Shown here one piece after another: positions 17,122 through 25,416 of a stretch of 39,182 nucleotides of DNA. The position numbers were made by a program, and so were the translations under genes. Source of the stretch: Bacteriovoracaceae bacterium (GTDB taxonomy: Bacteria > Bdellovibrionota > Bacteriovoracia > Bacteriovoracales > Bacteriovoracaceae). The DNA lies in assembly GCA_017858255.1 (NCBI GenBank), contig JAFMBV010000027.1, positions 1 to 39,182 on the forward strand, written 5' to 3'. The first letter of the stretch is position 1, and each line of letters starts with the position of its first letter. The notes under the pieces are model-generated. The model saw nothing but the letters and a program-made list of their open reading frames with translations, did not search any database and was not told where the DNA came from.

Positions 17122-17977
17122 TACTCTCAAGCACTATTTTTTTAAAAACACAAATCTCTTCTACTTGCACCTCTGTTTGATCGTATGTTACCTATCGACT
17201 TGTTCAATTATATTTTATGAAAAACTTCCAACCGTAGGTGAGATTGGCGTTCCAGCAACACTAATAGGTCATTTTTTTAGAGAAGCCCTCTCAAACCCAA
17301 TCATTTTTGATTACTCTCGTATTGTCTTCCTAGTTGCAGGAGGACTATGGTCACTCAATTTGTTAACACCATTTACTGGTTGGTTAACGAGCCTCTCTTA
17401 CTTATTATTTACAAGTATGATTTTTGAAAACTCACCTGGCGCAGAAAGACACTCAATTCACCTAGTCCCAATGCTTTTTTTAATTTTCTCTATTTATTAC
17501 CAATTTTATTCACAAGAGCTTAAGAATTCAATTTCTATTCCAAATGGAATTAAATTAGATATATCAGGACCTAGATGGTGCATTGATCTCCTAGTTTTTG
17601 TCATCGGTATAAATCATTCTTGGGCAGGATTTTCAAAATTTTTAGAAAGTGGTCTCGGCTGGTCTAATGGAATATCGCTACAATTGTGGGTTCATATGTG
17701 GGGCCAAGATAATTATTTGAATGACTTAATTATTAACTCCACTCGTTTTGCTATATTCTCACAATGGAGTGTCATTATTGTAGAGAGCAGTGCAGTCTGC
17801 GCATTCTTCTTTAGAAAAAATAGAGTTTGGTGGGGACTCCTCCTAATATTCTTCCATCTTGTTAACCAGTGGATGTGGGGATGGAATTTCCTCTACTGGT
17901 GCCCAATAATATTACTCTGTTATTCTAGTGATTTCGCCGAGTTAATTCTAAAAAATAATCTTAAAATCAAAGTGTGA
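17108..17977 (+). CDS. HTTM-like polytopic membrane protein H3
   Basis: 289 residues from GTG 17108, or 287 from ATG 17114, with about seven membrane helices. The three HTTM-type positions recur: His115/His118 (GAERHSIHLVPM), Lys177 (HSWAGFSKFLESGLGW) and Glu226 (SVIIVESSAV). The region around Lys177 is closest to that of H2 (both K-x-x-x-S-G-L-x-W). The final helices are rich in Trp (HLVNQWMWGWNFLYWCP). The gene overlaps S3, so S3-H3 forms a two-gene unit like S1-H1. The neighbouring DUF1800 pseudogene begins about 73 bases downstream and is probably unrelated. Confidence 0.7.
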   Translation: MKMNNTLKHYFFKNTNLFYLHLCLIVCYLSTCSIIFYEKLPTVGEIGVPATLIGHFFREALSNPIIFDYSRIVFLVAGGLWSLNLLTPFTGWLTSLSYLLFTSMIFENSPGAERHSIHLVPMLFLIFSIYYQFYSQELKNSISIPNGIKLDISGPRWCIDLLVFVIGINHSWAGFSKFLESGLGWSNGISLQLWVHMWGQDNYLNDLIINSTRFAIFSQWSVIIVESSAVCAFFFRKNRVWWGLLLIFFHLVNQWMWGWNFLYWCPIILLCYSSDFAELILKNNLKIKV

Positions 17978-18050
17978 TTTTGATTTATAAAAATACTTAA
18001 CTACACTGAAAGAGCAAATAGAAAGAGACTTTAAAAGTTTCGTTTAATAG

Positions 18051-19711
18051 ATTGATATTAGAATAATTGAAGAGGGTACTCAAATTTCAGGAAACTCACT
18101 TAATAAACATATATCTGATAGACAAGCATCTCGATTTTTATCTCAAGCAGGTTTTGGGGGTCGCGAAGATTATATAAATAACCTAAAAAAATTAGGTTAT
18201 GAAGAATGGATTAATAATCAATTTAGTAGTGCTCCCAAACCATATCGACACAAATTTGCTAGTCAATTACGCTTAAAAGATTATCCTTCTTACATACACA
18301 CTGACTCTATTTCGAATATTATGTGGCAAAGCATACTTACTGGAGATGATGTCCTCCAGCAACGTGTGACATTAGCGCTCTCAGAAATATTTGTCGTAAA
18401 TTCTGAGAATTGTATTTCTGTGAAGACTAAGCCTCTATTTATGGCACATTTCATGGACCTTCTCCAAAAGCATGCTTTTGGTAACTTTTACGACTTACTA
18501 TTTGATGTCACCCTAAGTGTCCCTCTAGGAGATATGCTGGGAATACTAGGTAATTTGAAAGGAAATGCTCAGGGTAGACGACCTGATGAAAATTTTGCTC
18601 GCTAAGTGATGCAGTTATTTACGATTGGTCTATATGAATTAAATTTAGACGGTTCTCGTAAATTGAATGCTAATGGCGAGCCAATCGATACTTATAATAA
18701 CGAAACCGTGAGAAACTTGGCCAGGGTCTTTACTGGATGGACAGCAACCTACACAACTGAGCAATCAAATAAACCTATGTACCTGGTAGAAGAAAATCAT
18801 TCTTTATTAGAGAAAAGTTTCCTAGGTATTACCATTCCAGCTGGAACCCAAGGTTTAGAATCACTTAAATTAGCTCTTAAAATACTATTCAATCACCCTA
18901 ATGTAGGTCCATTCATTGGCAAACAGTTAATACGCGTTTTGTCTGTAGTAACCCAAGTCCCGAATATATTACGAGAGTTGCCAATGCATTTAATGGAGTT
19001 AATGGTGAAAAACGTGGTGAATTAAAAAATGTCATTAAGGCCATATTACTTGATAAAGAAGCACGTCAGATGCCTTCCAAAAATGATTCCTTTGCAGGAA
19101 AGCATCGAGAACCAATGATTCGCTTAGCCCAGTTGATTCGAACTCTTGACTATAGAAGTCCTGATAACAATTGGCGTATTGGAGACACCACAGATTCAAC
19201 TTGGGGAATAGGACAATCACCACAGAGTGCGAAGAATGTTTTTAATTTCTTTAGACCTAATTACGCTCCACCTGGTTCTGAAATATCAAAGAAGAAACTA
19301 GTCACACCTGAGATGCAAATAGTCACAGAAACATCGACAATTTCTCAAGCAAACTATTGGTACAAATTGTTAAATGAACCCCAACGAATAACAAAACGTA
19401 AATATTCCCTTGTTGAAAAAGGGAAATTAAGGCAACACAACCTAGTAGATGAAGAAACACCAGGCCTTTCACTTTTCTTAGAAGAAGAGAAAAGTATGGC
19501 AGTGAACCCATCGAGCTTAGTAGAGAGATTTGATACCTTATTTTCCTGTGGGCAACTCAGCAAGGCAACGAAAGAATCTATTGTTGAGAGTATTAACAAA
19601 TTACCAATAGATAGTAATGATAGCTCTGCCAGAGAAAGTTATAAAAAGAACCGAGTTATAGGAGCACTTTTAATGGTAATTACCAATCCTGAGTATATAG
19701 TACTAAAATAA
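18051..19711 (+). pseudogene. DUF1800 family protein gene, disrupted (no start, nonsense codon, frameshift)
   Basis: The three frames together read as one DUF1800 protein: RQASRFLSQAGFGG near the N-terminus, LQQRVTLALSEIFVV, then GRRPDENFAR, MQLFTIGLYELNL, VRNLARVFTGWTA, and a C-terminal part with SPQSAKNVFNFFRPNYAPPG and ALLMVITNPEYIV. It has three defects. No ATG, GTG or TTG occurs in frame between the stop at 18048 and the first conserved motif, and no signal peptide is seen. An in-frame TAA at 18603-18605 sits where relatives have the Glu of NFARE. One base is missing near 18932-18935, after which the correct protein continues in another frame. DUF1800 genes are usually paired with a DUF1501 gene, as here; the role of the family is unknown. 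Confidence 0.85.
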
Positions 19712-19720
19712 GGCGTTCTT

Positions 19721-21100
19721 ATGAGTAAGAGCCATTCACGTAGAGAATTCTTAAAACGAGCCGCTTTGCTTAGCGCGACTGGTGCGGCTGTACCTTTGGC
19801 CTTCCAATTATCTTTAATAAATGAATCTTCTATTGCAGAAATGCCCAAAGACTATAAGGCCCTCGTTTGTATCTTTTTAGATGGTGGAAATGATCAACAT
19901 AACACTCTGATTCCTTATGATAATGATAATTATAAATCGTATCAAAGAAATAGGCAAAAACTCGCAATCCCTCAATCACAATTAATCCTCCCACCAATCT
20001 CACTAGATGATGGCAGAGAAGTCGTTCTTGCCTCCCAATTAGAGGGAATTCAATCCTTATTTAAAAAAGGTCGACTAGGAATTATCGCTAACACTGGGAC
20101 ACTTTTAGAGCCTACATCCAAAAAAAAATTAATGAACGGTACAATAAAGTTACCGCCGAGGCTTTTTTCCCATAATGATCAAAAAAACTACTGGTTGTCG
20201 TCCGTATCTGGATCTCCCCAAACGGGTTGGGCAGGGAGGGCCGGTGATTTATTTTTGAATAACAACACACTTAAACCCTTGACCTGTATCTCAGTAAATG
20301 GAGAGGGGTTATTCTTAAGTGGAGCTGAAGCTAAGAGCTTTAGCGTCGGTGTGGATGGAAATCCTAAATTATTGTGGGGATCAGACTACCTTTTTGGCGA
20401 AGATTATTTGGATGAATTAAGAATCATGATGTCCAAGAGTAAAGAAAATCACCTTGAGAATGAATATGTAAAAGTAACAACTCGTGGCCTTGATTATGCG
20501 GATAAACTTGATACCGCCCTAAAGTCAAGGCCTCCATTGAAAACCAACTTCCCAAAGGAAAATAAACTTGCTGACGCTTTAAAAATGGTGGCAAAACAAA
20601 TAAGTGCTCATAAGGAGTTAGGGAATAAACGACAGGTTTTTATGGTCCAACTGACTGGTTTTGACTCGCATGATAATTTAAGAATTAAACACCCTGCTCT
20701 ATTAAAACTTCTCAATGATGGGATGGTTTCCTTTAATCTCGCTTTGGAGGAACTAAACCTAGAAAACCAAGTAACAACCTTCACAGCTTCTGAGTTTGGT
20801 AGAACCCTAACAAGTAATGGAGATGGCTCCGATCATGGATGGGCAAGTCATCATTTTATAATGGGAGGCGCAGTAAAGGGTGGAAAAATTCATGGACGTG
20901 TACCATACCCTATCGTAGATGGAAATGACGATTTTGGGCAAGGAAGGTTTATACCAGACTTATCAACTGACCAATTTTTTTGGCCATTGGCAAAATGGTT
21001 CGGAGTTCCTCATTCAGACAGGTTCTTAGTTTTACCTAATCTCAAGAGGTTTAATGAAGAAGCGTTAAATATGATGATAAAAGAGAAGTTGACGACGTAA
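19721..21100 (+). CDS. DUF1501 family Tat-exported protein
   Basis: 459 residues, intact. The N-terminus is a twin-arginine signal (SRREFLKRAALLSATGAAVP), so it should be exported folded. DUF1501 is a sulfatase/alkaline-phosphatase-like family of unknown substrate. Its landmarks are all here: VCIFLDGGNDQHNTLIPYD, the R-x-x-LAIP segment, FDSHDNL, TASEFGRTLTSNGDGSDHGW and HHFIMGGAVKGGKIHGRVP. The Asp, Ser/Thr and His residues expected of the metal site are therefore kept. It starts nine bases after the stop of the DUF1800 pseudogene and probably depended on that gene's transcription. Whether it is still expressed without an intact partner is unclear. Confidence 0.92.
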   Translation: MSKSHSRREFLKRAALLSATGAAVPLAFQLSLINESSIAEMPKDYKALVCIFLDGGNDQHNTLIPYDNDNYKSYQRNRQKLAIPQSQLILPPISLDDGREVVLASQLEGIQSLFKKGRLGIIANTGTLLEPTSKKKLMNGTIKLPPRLFSHNDQKNYWLSSVSGSPQTGWAGRAGDLFLNNNTLKPLTCISVNGEGLFLSGAEAKSFSVGVDGNPKLLWGSDYLFGEDYLDELRIMMSKSKENHLENEYVKVTTRGLDYADKLDTALKSRPPLKTNFPKENKLADALKMVAKQISAHKELGNKRQVFMVQLTGFDSHDNLRIKHPALLKLLNDGMVSFNLALEELNLENQVTTFTASEFGRTLTSNGDGSDHGWASHHFIMGGAVKGGKIHGRVPYPIVDGNDDFGQGRFIPDLSTDQFFWPLAKWFGVPHSDRFLVLPNLKRFNEEALNMMIKEKLTT

Positions 21101-21130
21101 TCATAGGCCAAGTTATTGGACGTCATCAAC
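21088..21130. terminator. hairpin between convergent genes, possible bidirectional terminator
   Basis: GTTGACGACGT (21088-21098) pairs with ACGTCATCAAC (21120-21130) over eleven positions with one mismatch, and an inner CCAA-GTTA-TTGG hairpin sits in the loop. On the minus strand the stem is followed by TTCTCTTTT, a usable U-rich tract, 18 bases after the stop of the 128-codon gene. On the plus strand it overlaps the DUF1501 stop and has only TTGTT after it. Termination for the leftward gene is more likely than for the rightward one. Confidence 0.45.
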
Positions 21131-21147
21131 TTGTTCAAATTATGAAT

Positions 21148-21513
21148 TTATTGATTAAACTCGTACCAACGGCAGTTATTAAAACTTAATTGAATTCCCT
21201 TGAATTTAAATTTCACAGGTTCATTATCATCAAGATACATCCCAAAAGAGATATCCGAGTTTAGACTATCATAGGTAAACCAAACATCTGCTTCATTAGC
21301 GATTCCCTCTTCAACATAATCTGGAAATGGAAGCTCTGTTGTCTGTAGAGACAGCTTAAATCTTCCCGTTGAATCCCTGTCTGGTTGAGTAGGTAATGAC
21401 TCAACTAAACCAAAAGTAATCGTTTGATTTGTTTCGATCACGTCACATACGTATGTCTCTGCATTTACTGAAAGACTAGCGAGCGTTATTAATACTAAAA
21501 TTAATTTCATCAT
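21148..21513 (-). CDS. small exported hypothetical protein
   Basis: About 121 residues, not recognised. The signal peptide MMKLILVLITLASLSVNA is followed by AETYVCDVIE and a mainly beta-strand domain ending in FNNCRWYEFNQ; the two cysteines probably form a disulfide in the periplasm. The ATG pair at 21513/21510 is chosen because GGAGGAG lies directly upstream at the right distance. A longer frame from TTG at 21534 would translate this ribosome-binding site and is unlikely. It converges on the DUF1501 gene across the hairpin at 21088-21130, and diverges from the astacin gene. Confidence 0.75.
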   Translation of the reverse strand: MMKLILVLITLASLSVNAETYVCDVIETNQTITFGLVESLPTQPDRDSTGRFKLSLQTTELPFPDYVEEGIANEADVWFTYDSLNSDISFGMYLDDNEPVKFKFKGIQLSFNNCRWYEFNQ

Positions 21514-21721
21514 TTTCTCCTCCAAGATCAACAAGAGATATCAGGCAATATTTGAGGTAACAACCACATAGGGATTTTTTATAGTGTTTAAAAGCTCTCA
21601 AATAAGGTCATTGTGAAGTGGTAATAAACCCAAATAATTAGAACACGTTACTTCTGACACAGGACTCCTTTAAAGCTTATAGCAAGGCCTTTATCATTGT
21701 ATTTATTCATGGAGGAATAAA

Positions 21722-22402
21722 ATGAAGAGAATACTTCAAATGTTACTATTATCTATAATTGTGACACCAGTCTTGGCCATCAATTGCCCAACAGACAGGC
21801 CCCCAGCTACAATAACCACGATAAATAATAAGCTTACCGTTATGACTGATGAAGAAGGTAGCAGGCGTATTTGGACCAGCGAGGATCGCCACAAGCTCAC
21901 ATATTGCATTAGCAATCGTTTTAAAGAACTAAAACCTGTGATTATAAGTGCCTTAGAAATGGCCACGAAAGATTGGATGGATACAGCAAATGTTACCTTC
22001 CAGTATGTACCTGAAGCAGATCAAAGTTGTGACAACCGCAAAGGACCTACGACCCTATTTAGTATTTCTATAAATACAAGCCGACGCTATCCTTATGCTG
22101 GGCGGGCGTTCTTTCCCTATGATGAGAGAAATACCATTACCTTTAAAAAAAGCTATGTTGAAGGAAGCTATGAAAGGCTTCTTCGGCTAGCACGCCATGA
22201 ACTTGGCCATGTGCTTGGCCTTAGGCATGAGCACATTCGCAAAGAAAACCCTTATCATCAAAACTGTTCTGAAGATGATAACTTTACCCCTGTAACGGAT
22301 TACGATAGCGAATCAATCATGCACTATGCTAGCTGTGGTGGTACGGGAACAAGTGAACTGTCAGTAAAAGATCGTGAGGGTGTGGCACTTCTTTACCCCT
22401 AA
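21722..22402 (+). CDS. astacin-type zinc metalloprotease (peptidase M12A)
   Basis: 226 residues with a signal peptide (MKRILQMLLLSIIVTPVLA), so exported. The zinc-binding signature HELGHVLGLRHEHIR (His159, Glu160, His163, His169) is the HExxHxxGxxHE form of astacins, and the Met-turn SIMHYAS lies at 198-204. Four to six cysteines suggest disulfide stabilisation. The pro-region is short or absent, so this is close to a minimal catalytic domain. The ATG has GGAGG at seven bases. It probably degrades external protein; the bacterial family includes scavenging and virulence proteases. It ends 15 bases from the stop of the converging universal-stress gene. Confidence 0.92.
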   Translation: MKRILQMLLLSIIVTPVLAINCPTDRPPATITTINNKLTVMTDEEGSRRIWTSEDRHKLTYCISNRFKELKPVIISALEMATKDWMDTANVTFQYVPEADQSCDNRKGPTTLFSISINTSRRYPYAGRAFFPYDERNTITFKKSYVEGSYERLLRLARHELGHVLGLRHEHIRKENPYHQNCSEDDNFTPVTDYDSESIMHYASCGGTGTSELSVKDREGVALLYP

Positions 22403-22417
22403 CACATAAGGCATATC

Positions 22418-23344
22418 TCAAGAGACTCTTTTCTTGCTTATTAAATAAAGGTTACAACTTAAATTTCGCATTATATCTAGGGTCGTACTGCTAACGGTTA
22501 GATGTTCAAAAAGATAGTGGTGAGGTTTCATAATTACTAGATCTGAACTTTCTTTTTTTACCATTTCCTCTAAATAATTACCCGGCAATTTATTTAAAAT
22601 CATTTTTAAGGAATAAGTACTCTCTACCCCTTGCGCCTTAAGCTCTTTTGTTGCCCTAGCAAGCTGCTCTTCTGCATTTGAACTATATACTGTGGTTTCA
22701 GTTTTTAAAATTTCCTTTGGTGGTGGATCATCTTTAAATGCTTCAAGGTTTAATCCTACAAATTCAATAGGGACAACACAATCCAAGAATACCTTCGCAT
22801 TAGAAGCTCTAGCGATATGTGCCACAACACTTAAATCATCAAAGTTAACAGGAGCATAAGGTAATAAATAAGTGATGCTCCGTATCTCCTTCATCTCTTT
22901 TTTAATAACAAGAACATCTTTACTTAGATGAGATAGAGCTTTCTCTGCGAATGTATTTAAAAACAGCCTATGAATATTACCGTGATTAGTAGATCCTATT
23001 GAAAGAAATTCAATCTCAGGATGAGAATTTAGGTGTGCAATTCCTTCATTAATAGTTCCTTCAAAATTTTCAAAATCAAAGTCTTCTTTTTCTAAATTTA
23101 ATCTCTTCAGCTGAGAGTTAATTCTCTGTGAAACGATGACTTCTATGTCGCCACCCCAAACTGGATCAAGCTTATATTCAGTCTTTATGGCAATTGGGTG
23201 AAAAACTTTATCTATTCGGGGCGAAATCGTATCAATATGATATAGCATAGGTCTTAAATCCATTTTCTTCGCAAGCAAATAACCGGCCAATACATTCCTA
23301 TCTGAGTTTTGATAAAGGTCGGTACAGATTACGAGTCTATTCAT
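22418..23344 (-). CDS. tandem universal stress protein (UspA family)
   Basis: 308 residues forming two Usp-like domains: residues 1-150 (RLVICTDLYQNSDRNVLAGYLLAKKMDLRP..., ending in KDVLVIKKE) and about 155-308 (ITYLLPYAPVNFDDLSVVAHIA..., ending in CNLYLISKK). The ATP-binding G-x2-G-x9-G[ST] motif is incomplete in both halves: GSTNHGN is present in the first, but the second GS is not. It may therefore not bind ATP. Usp proteins act in stress and growth-arrest survival. The start ATG has AAGGAG six bases upstream, like the other genes of this cluster. It is the last gene of the minus-strand stress island. Confidence 0.85.
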   Translation of the reverse strand: MNRLVICTDLYQNSDRNVLAGYLLAKKMDLRPMLYHIDTISPRIDKVFHPIAIKTEYKLDPVWGGDIEVIVSQRINSQLKRLNLEKEDFDFENFEGTINEGIAHLNSHPEIEFLSIGSTNHGNIHRLFLNTFAEKALSHLSKDVLVIKKEMKEIRSITYLLPYAPVNFDDLSVVAHIARASNAKVFLDCVVPIEFVGLNLEAFKDDPPPKEILKTETTVYSSNAEEQLARATKELKAQGVESTYSLKMILNKLPGNYLEEMVKKESSDLVIMKPHHYLFEHLTVSSTTLDIMRNLSCNLYLISKKRVS

Positions 23345-23450
23345 AGGATTCTCCTTGCTAGTATTTTTTTTATAATTTACATTTGGAAACTCATGTTAAA
23401 ACTTTCATCTCTTAATTCCGGGACACCAAAAAAAGACAGCTCAAGTTTTG

Positions 23451-23486
23451 ATCACGAGGAGAGGAACCATTCCCTCTCCTCGTGAT
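23451..23486. repeat. perfect 14-bp inverted repeat (strong hairpin)
   Basis: ATCACGAGGAGAGG (23451-23464) and CCTCTCCTCGTGAT (23473-23486) are exact reverse complements with an eight-base loop. The GC-rich stem is notable in this AT-rich DNA and is the main structure in the 307 bases between the Usp and Hsp20 genes. Neither side is followed by a clear T-run (plus: TCCGTAATC; minus: CAAAACTTG), so it is not a textbook terminator. It could be an mRNA stability or processing element in the Usp leader or Hsp20 trailer, or a copy of a dispersed repeat. Confidence 0.8.
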
Positions 23487-23651
23487 TCCGTAATCAATAC
23501 TCCGTATTTTAACTTAGAGTTATTAAGAGAGTTATTAAAGAAAAGCCTCGGCACTAACAGCATTTAAGTTAATAAATTATAATAGGCCTATCAATCAATA
23601 ACTCCCACGGAACAATGATTAACGAAAATCATTTAATATTAGATTACAAAA

Positions 23652-24134
23652 CTAATGTTTTATTTTAATTTTTCGATGGTCCTTACCATCTACTTCCTTT
23701 TTCATAAGTTCTATCTGCAGAATCCCATTTTTAAAGTTTGCCTTAACTTTATCTGGGTCTACTTTCTCAAAGAAAGGTATATCCCTTCGAAAGGTACCAA
23801 ATCGGCGTTCAGTATAGATATTACTGTCCTTAAGATCATTCCCCTCTGGCTTTCGTTCTCCCTTTAAAGTAAGAATATTATCGTGTAAATCTAAATTGAT
23901 ATCATTCTCCTTCATCCCAGGAAGCTCAGCTTCAACGATGTACTTATCCTTATCTTCTTTGACATCCAACATTGGATTAAATTCCATTTTGTTTACAATT
24001 GGCATGTTGAAAGAATTTGGTCTAAAGAATGTACTTAGTAGATACTCCATCTCATTTTGAAGACTCATCATATCAGGATCTAGTGGGCGTACGTTCAAAG
24101 GAAACATTTCTGTTTTAAAAGGTACTATGCTCAT
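23652..24134 (-). CDS. Hsp20 / alpha-crystallin small heat shock protein
   Basis: 160 residues. An N-terminal arm of about 50 residues with an amphipathic LQNEMEYLLSTFFRP region is followed by the alpha-crystallin domain: FNPMLDVKEDKDKYIVEAELPGM, LTLKGERK, ERRFGTFRRDIPF and the NGILQIEL motif. These are all standard for the IbpA/Hsp17 group, an ATP-independent holdase chaperone. The ATG follows AGGAG at a six-base distance. It lies downstream of the Cys-rich and CBS genes on the same strand, with a 117-base gap that may hold its own promoter; I saw no convincing heat-shock sigma consensus or CIRCE element there. Confidence 0.93.
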   Translation of the reverse strand: MSIVPFKTEMFPLNVRPLDPDMMSLQNEMEYLLSTFFRPNSFNMPIVNKMEFNPMLDVKEDKDKYIVEAELPGMKENDINLDLHDNILTLKGERKPEGNDLKDSNIYTERRFGTFRRDIPFFEKVDPDKVKANFKNGILQIELMKKEVDGKDHRKIKIKH

Positions 24135-24251
24135 AAAACTCTCCTATTTAAATATAAAACTTGCTTATCTTGTTATTACTGTACAAATTAAAATAAAACT
24201 AAAGACAAAATCTTCATACAAAAAGCTTAAAATCATTAATTAAGATTAATG

Positions 24252-24521
24252 TTATGCAAAGAGTAGTGGTAGTTCCTGATCTCTAAAGTTAACTTTCTCT
24301 GCCTGCCTAACACAATGAAGACAACAGTAAATGGTATTATCTCCCTCGACACCATGCCCGATTATCCTACATTGACAATGATGACAGCGAGGTGCCACAG
24401 CGTGGATTGCACATTCAAAAGAATCAAAGACATGAATTTTATCACTTTTCATTATTTTAAAAAAGTTCCCAGATTCATTCTTACAAACTTCACACTTTTC
24501 CATTTCCATTTCCATTTCCAT
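24252..24521 (-). CDS. small Cys/His-rich metal-binding-type protein
   Basis: 89 residues from the first ATG. Paired metal-ligand motifs occur: KCEVCKN at the N-terminus, FDSFECAIHAVAPRCHHCQCRIIGHGV in the middle, and YCCLHCVRQ near the end. The FDSFECAIHA-L/V-AP...GHG pattern occurs in a widespread small-protein family often labelled metallothionein- or zinc-finger-like; zinc binding is likely, function unknown. The gene begins with four copies of GAAATG, giving four in-frame ATG codons. The Shine-Dalgarno AGGAG is two bases from the first ATG but eight from the second (24515), so the second is the better start. It follows the CBS gene by 11 bases, in one operon. Confidence 0.82.
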   Translation of the reverse strand: MEMEMEMEKCEVCKNESGNFFKIMKSDKIHVFDSFECAIHAVAPRCHHCQCRIIGHGVEGDNTIYCCLHCVRQAEKVNFRDQELPLLFA

Positions 24522-24524
24522 TTC
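24501..24524 (-). repeat. hexanucleotide repeat (GAAATG)4 at a gene start
   Basis: Four tandem GAAATG units encode Met-Glu repeats at the start of the Cys-rich protein gene. Each unit supplies a start codon six bases from the next. Gain or loss of units would not shift the frame but would change the distance between AGGAG (24524-24528 on the minus strand) and each ATG, and the length of the Met-Glu tail. The repeat is directly visible; an effect on expression is inference. Confidence 0.9.
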
Positions 24525-24532
24525 TCCTAGTA

Positions 24533-25033
24533 TTAAAGATTAGCTCGAGAGCTTGCTTTTAATTGAGTCCCTCTTTTTTGAGGCTTAATCGTTTTACTTT
24601 CTTTCATTTTTTCACTTGAAAATATCTGGGACAAGTCACTCAACTCCTCACCAAGCAACATAAGAATATCATCCGAGGCAATTAAACCGACCAATTCATC
24701 GTTACTATCTATTACAGGCATGCGTCTCACACCATTTTGGCGCATTTTCACAATAGTTTGATAAATCCCATCTTCTGGTGAACACATCACAACACTTGAA
24801 GTCATGACCTTCTTTATAGAGTAGTCTGACGCGAGTTCTGGAACTTTCCCATAAGCAATGGCTATATCTCGGTCTGTGACAATACCGATGGGAATGGGCT
24901 TTGATTTCTTTGACTTATCAACGACAACGACAGTCCCAATATGATTCTTATACATAAGCTTCGCTGCTTCCTTAACTGTACCTGTGACGGGAATAGTTAT
25001 GGCCTTTGTTTTAATAATTTTGCTTAGTGACAT
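24533..25033 (-). CDS. CBS-domain pair protein
   Basis: 166 residues holding two CBS domains (about 5-62 and 74-130) and a basic Lys-rich tail. Typical CBS features are seen: ITIPVTGTVKEAAKLMYKNHIGTVVVVD, GIVTDRDIAIAYGK, then GIYQTIVKMRQNGVRRMPVID and GLIASDDILMLLGEEL. CBS pairs bind adenine nucleotides and report energy status, either alone or on a partner. The ATG has AAAGGAG six bases upstream. It is followed after 11 bases by the Cys-rich gene, and lies in the stress island with Hsp20 and Usp, as similar pairs do in other proteobacteria. Confidence 0.92.
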   Translation of the reverse strand: MSLSKIIKTKAITIPVTGTVKEAAKLMYKNHIGTVVVVDKSKKSKPIPIGIVTDRDIAIAYGKVPELASDYSIKKVMTSSVVMCSPEDGIYQTIVKMRQNGVRRMPVIDSNDELVGLIASDDILMLLGEELSDLSQIFSSEKMKESKTIKPQKRGTQLKASSRANL

Positions 25034-25203
25034 TACAATCTCCTTTAAAAGTTTTTTTCGAACGCTATTTAATTATTTCTTTCTACACCAAATAAAAGAC
25101 TTCCTTTACGAGCTGTTTCTCTTTTGAAAGACAGAAGTTTTTTAATCATCGTGTAAATAAATCCTTTTCTTAGTTATTAGGCAAAGACATTCTTTAACAA
25201 GAG

Positions 25204-25416
25204 TTACTTAAAGCTTCCCAAACGTACTATTTCAGGGTCTTTTTTAAGCAATAAGAAAGTATTACTTTTATTACATCTTTCGCATAACTGATCCTCTTTT
25301 GATTGGACTTTAAAAAACTTACGACAGGCAGGGCACCTCTTCTTTCTAACCACCCTCACTTCCCTTTCAGGTAATAAACTAATTAGTGGGTTGTCTTGTT
25401 TTTTATTTTTATACAT
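25204..25416 (-). CDS. small zinc-ribbon-like protein
   Basis: 70 residues with two CxxC knuckles 18 residues apart (KRCPACRKF and LCERCNKS), so a one-zinc ribbon is likely. The N-terminal part is basic (EREVRVVRKKR), consistent with nucleic-acid binding. No named family is recognised. AAGGAG lies six bases before the ATG, as for the other genes of the stress island. It is 170 bases upstream of the CBS gene on the same strand, and could be the first gene of that cluster. Confidence 0.7.
   Translation of the reverse strand: MYKNKKQDNPLISLLPEREVRVVRKKRCPACRKFFKVQSKEDQLCERCNKSNTFLLLKKDPEIVRLGSFK

Noticed and set aside
18603-18605. TAA inside DUF1800 read as a programmed recoding or read-through site
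   Set aside because: A second, independent frameshift and a missing start in the same gene make simple decay far more likely.
24252-25416. Adjacent small genes as a toxin-antitoxin pair
   Set aside because: The products are a CBS pair, a Cys-rich protein and a zinc ribbon; none has toxin or antitoxin features.
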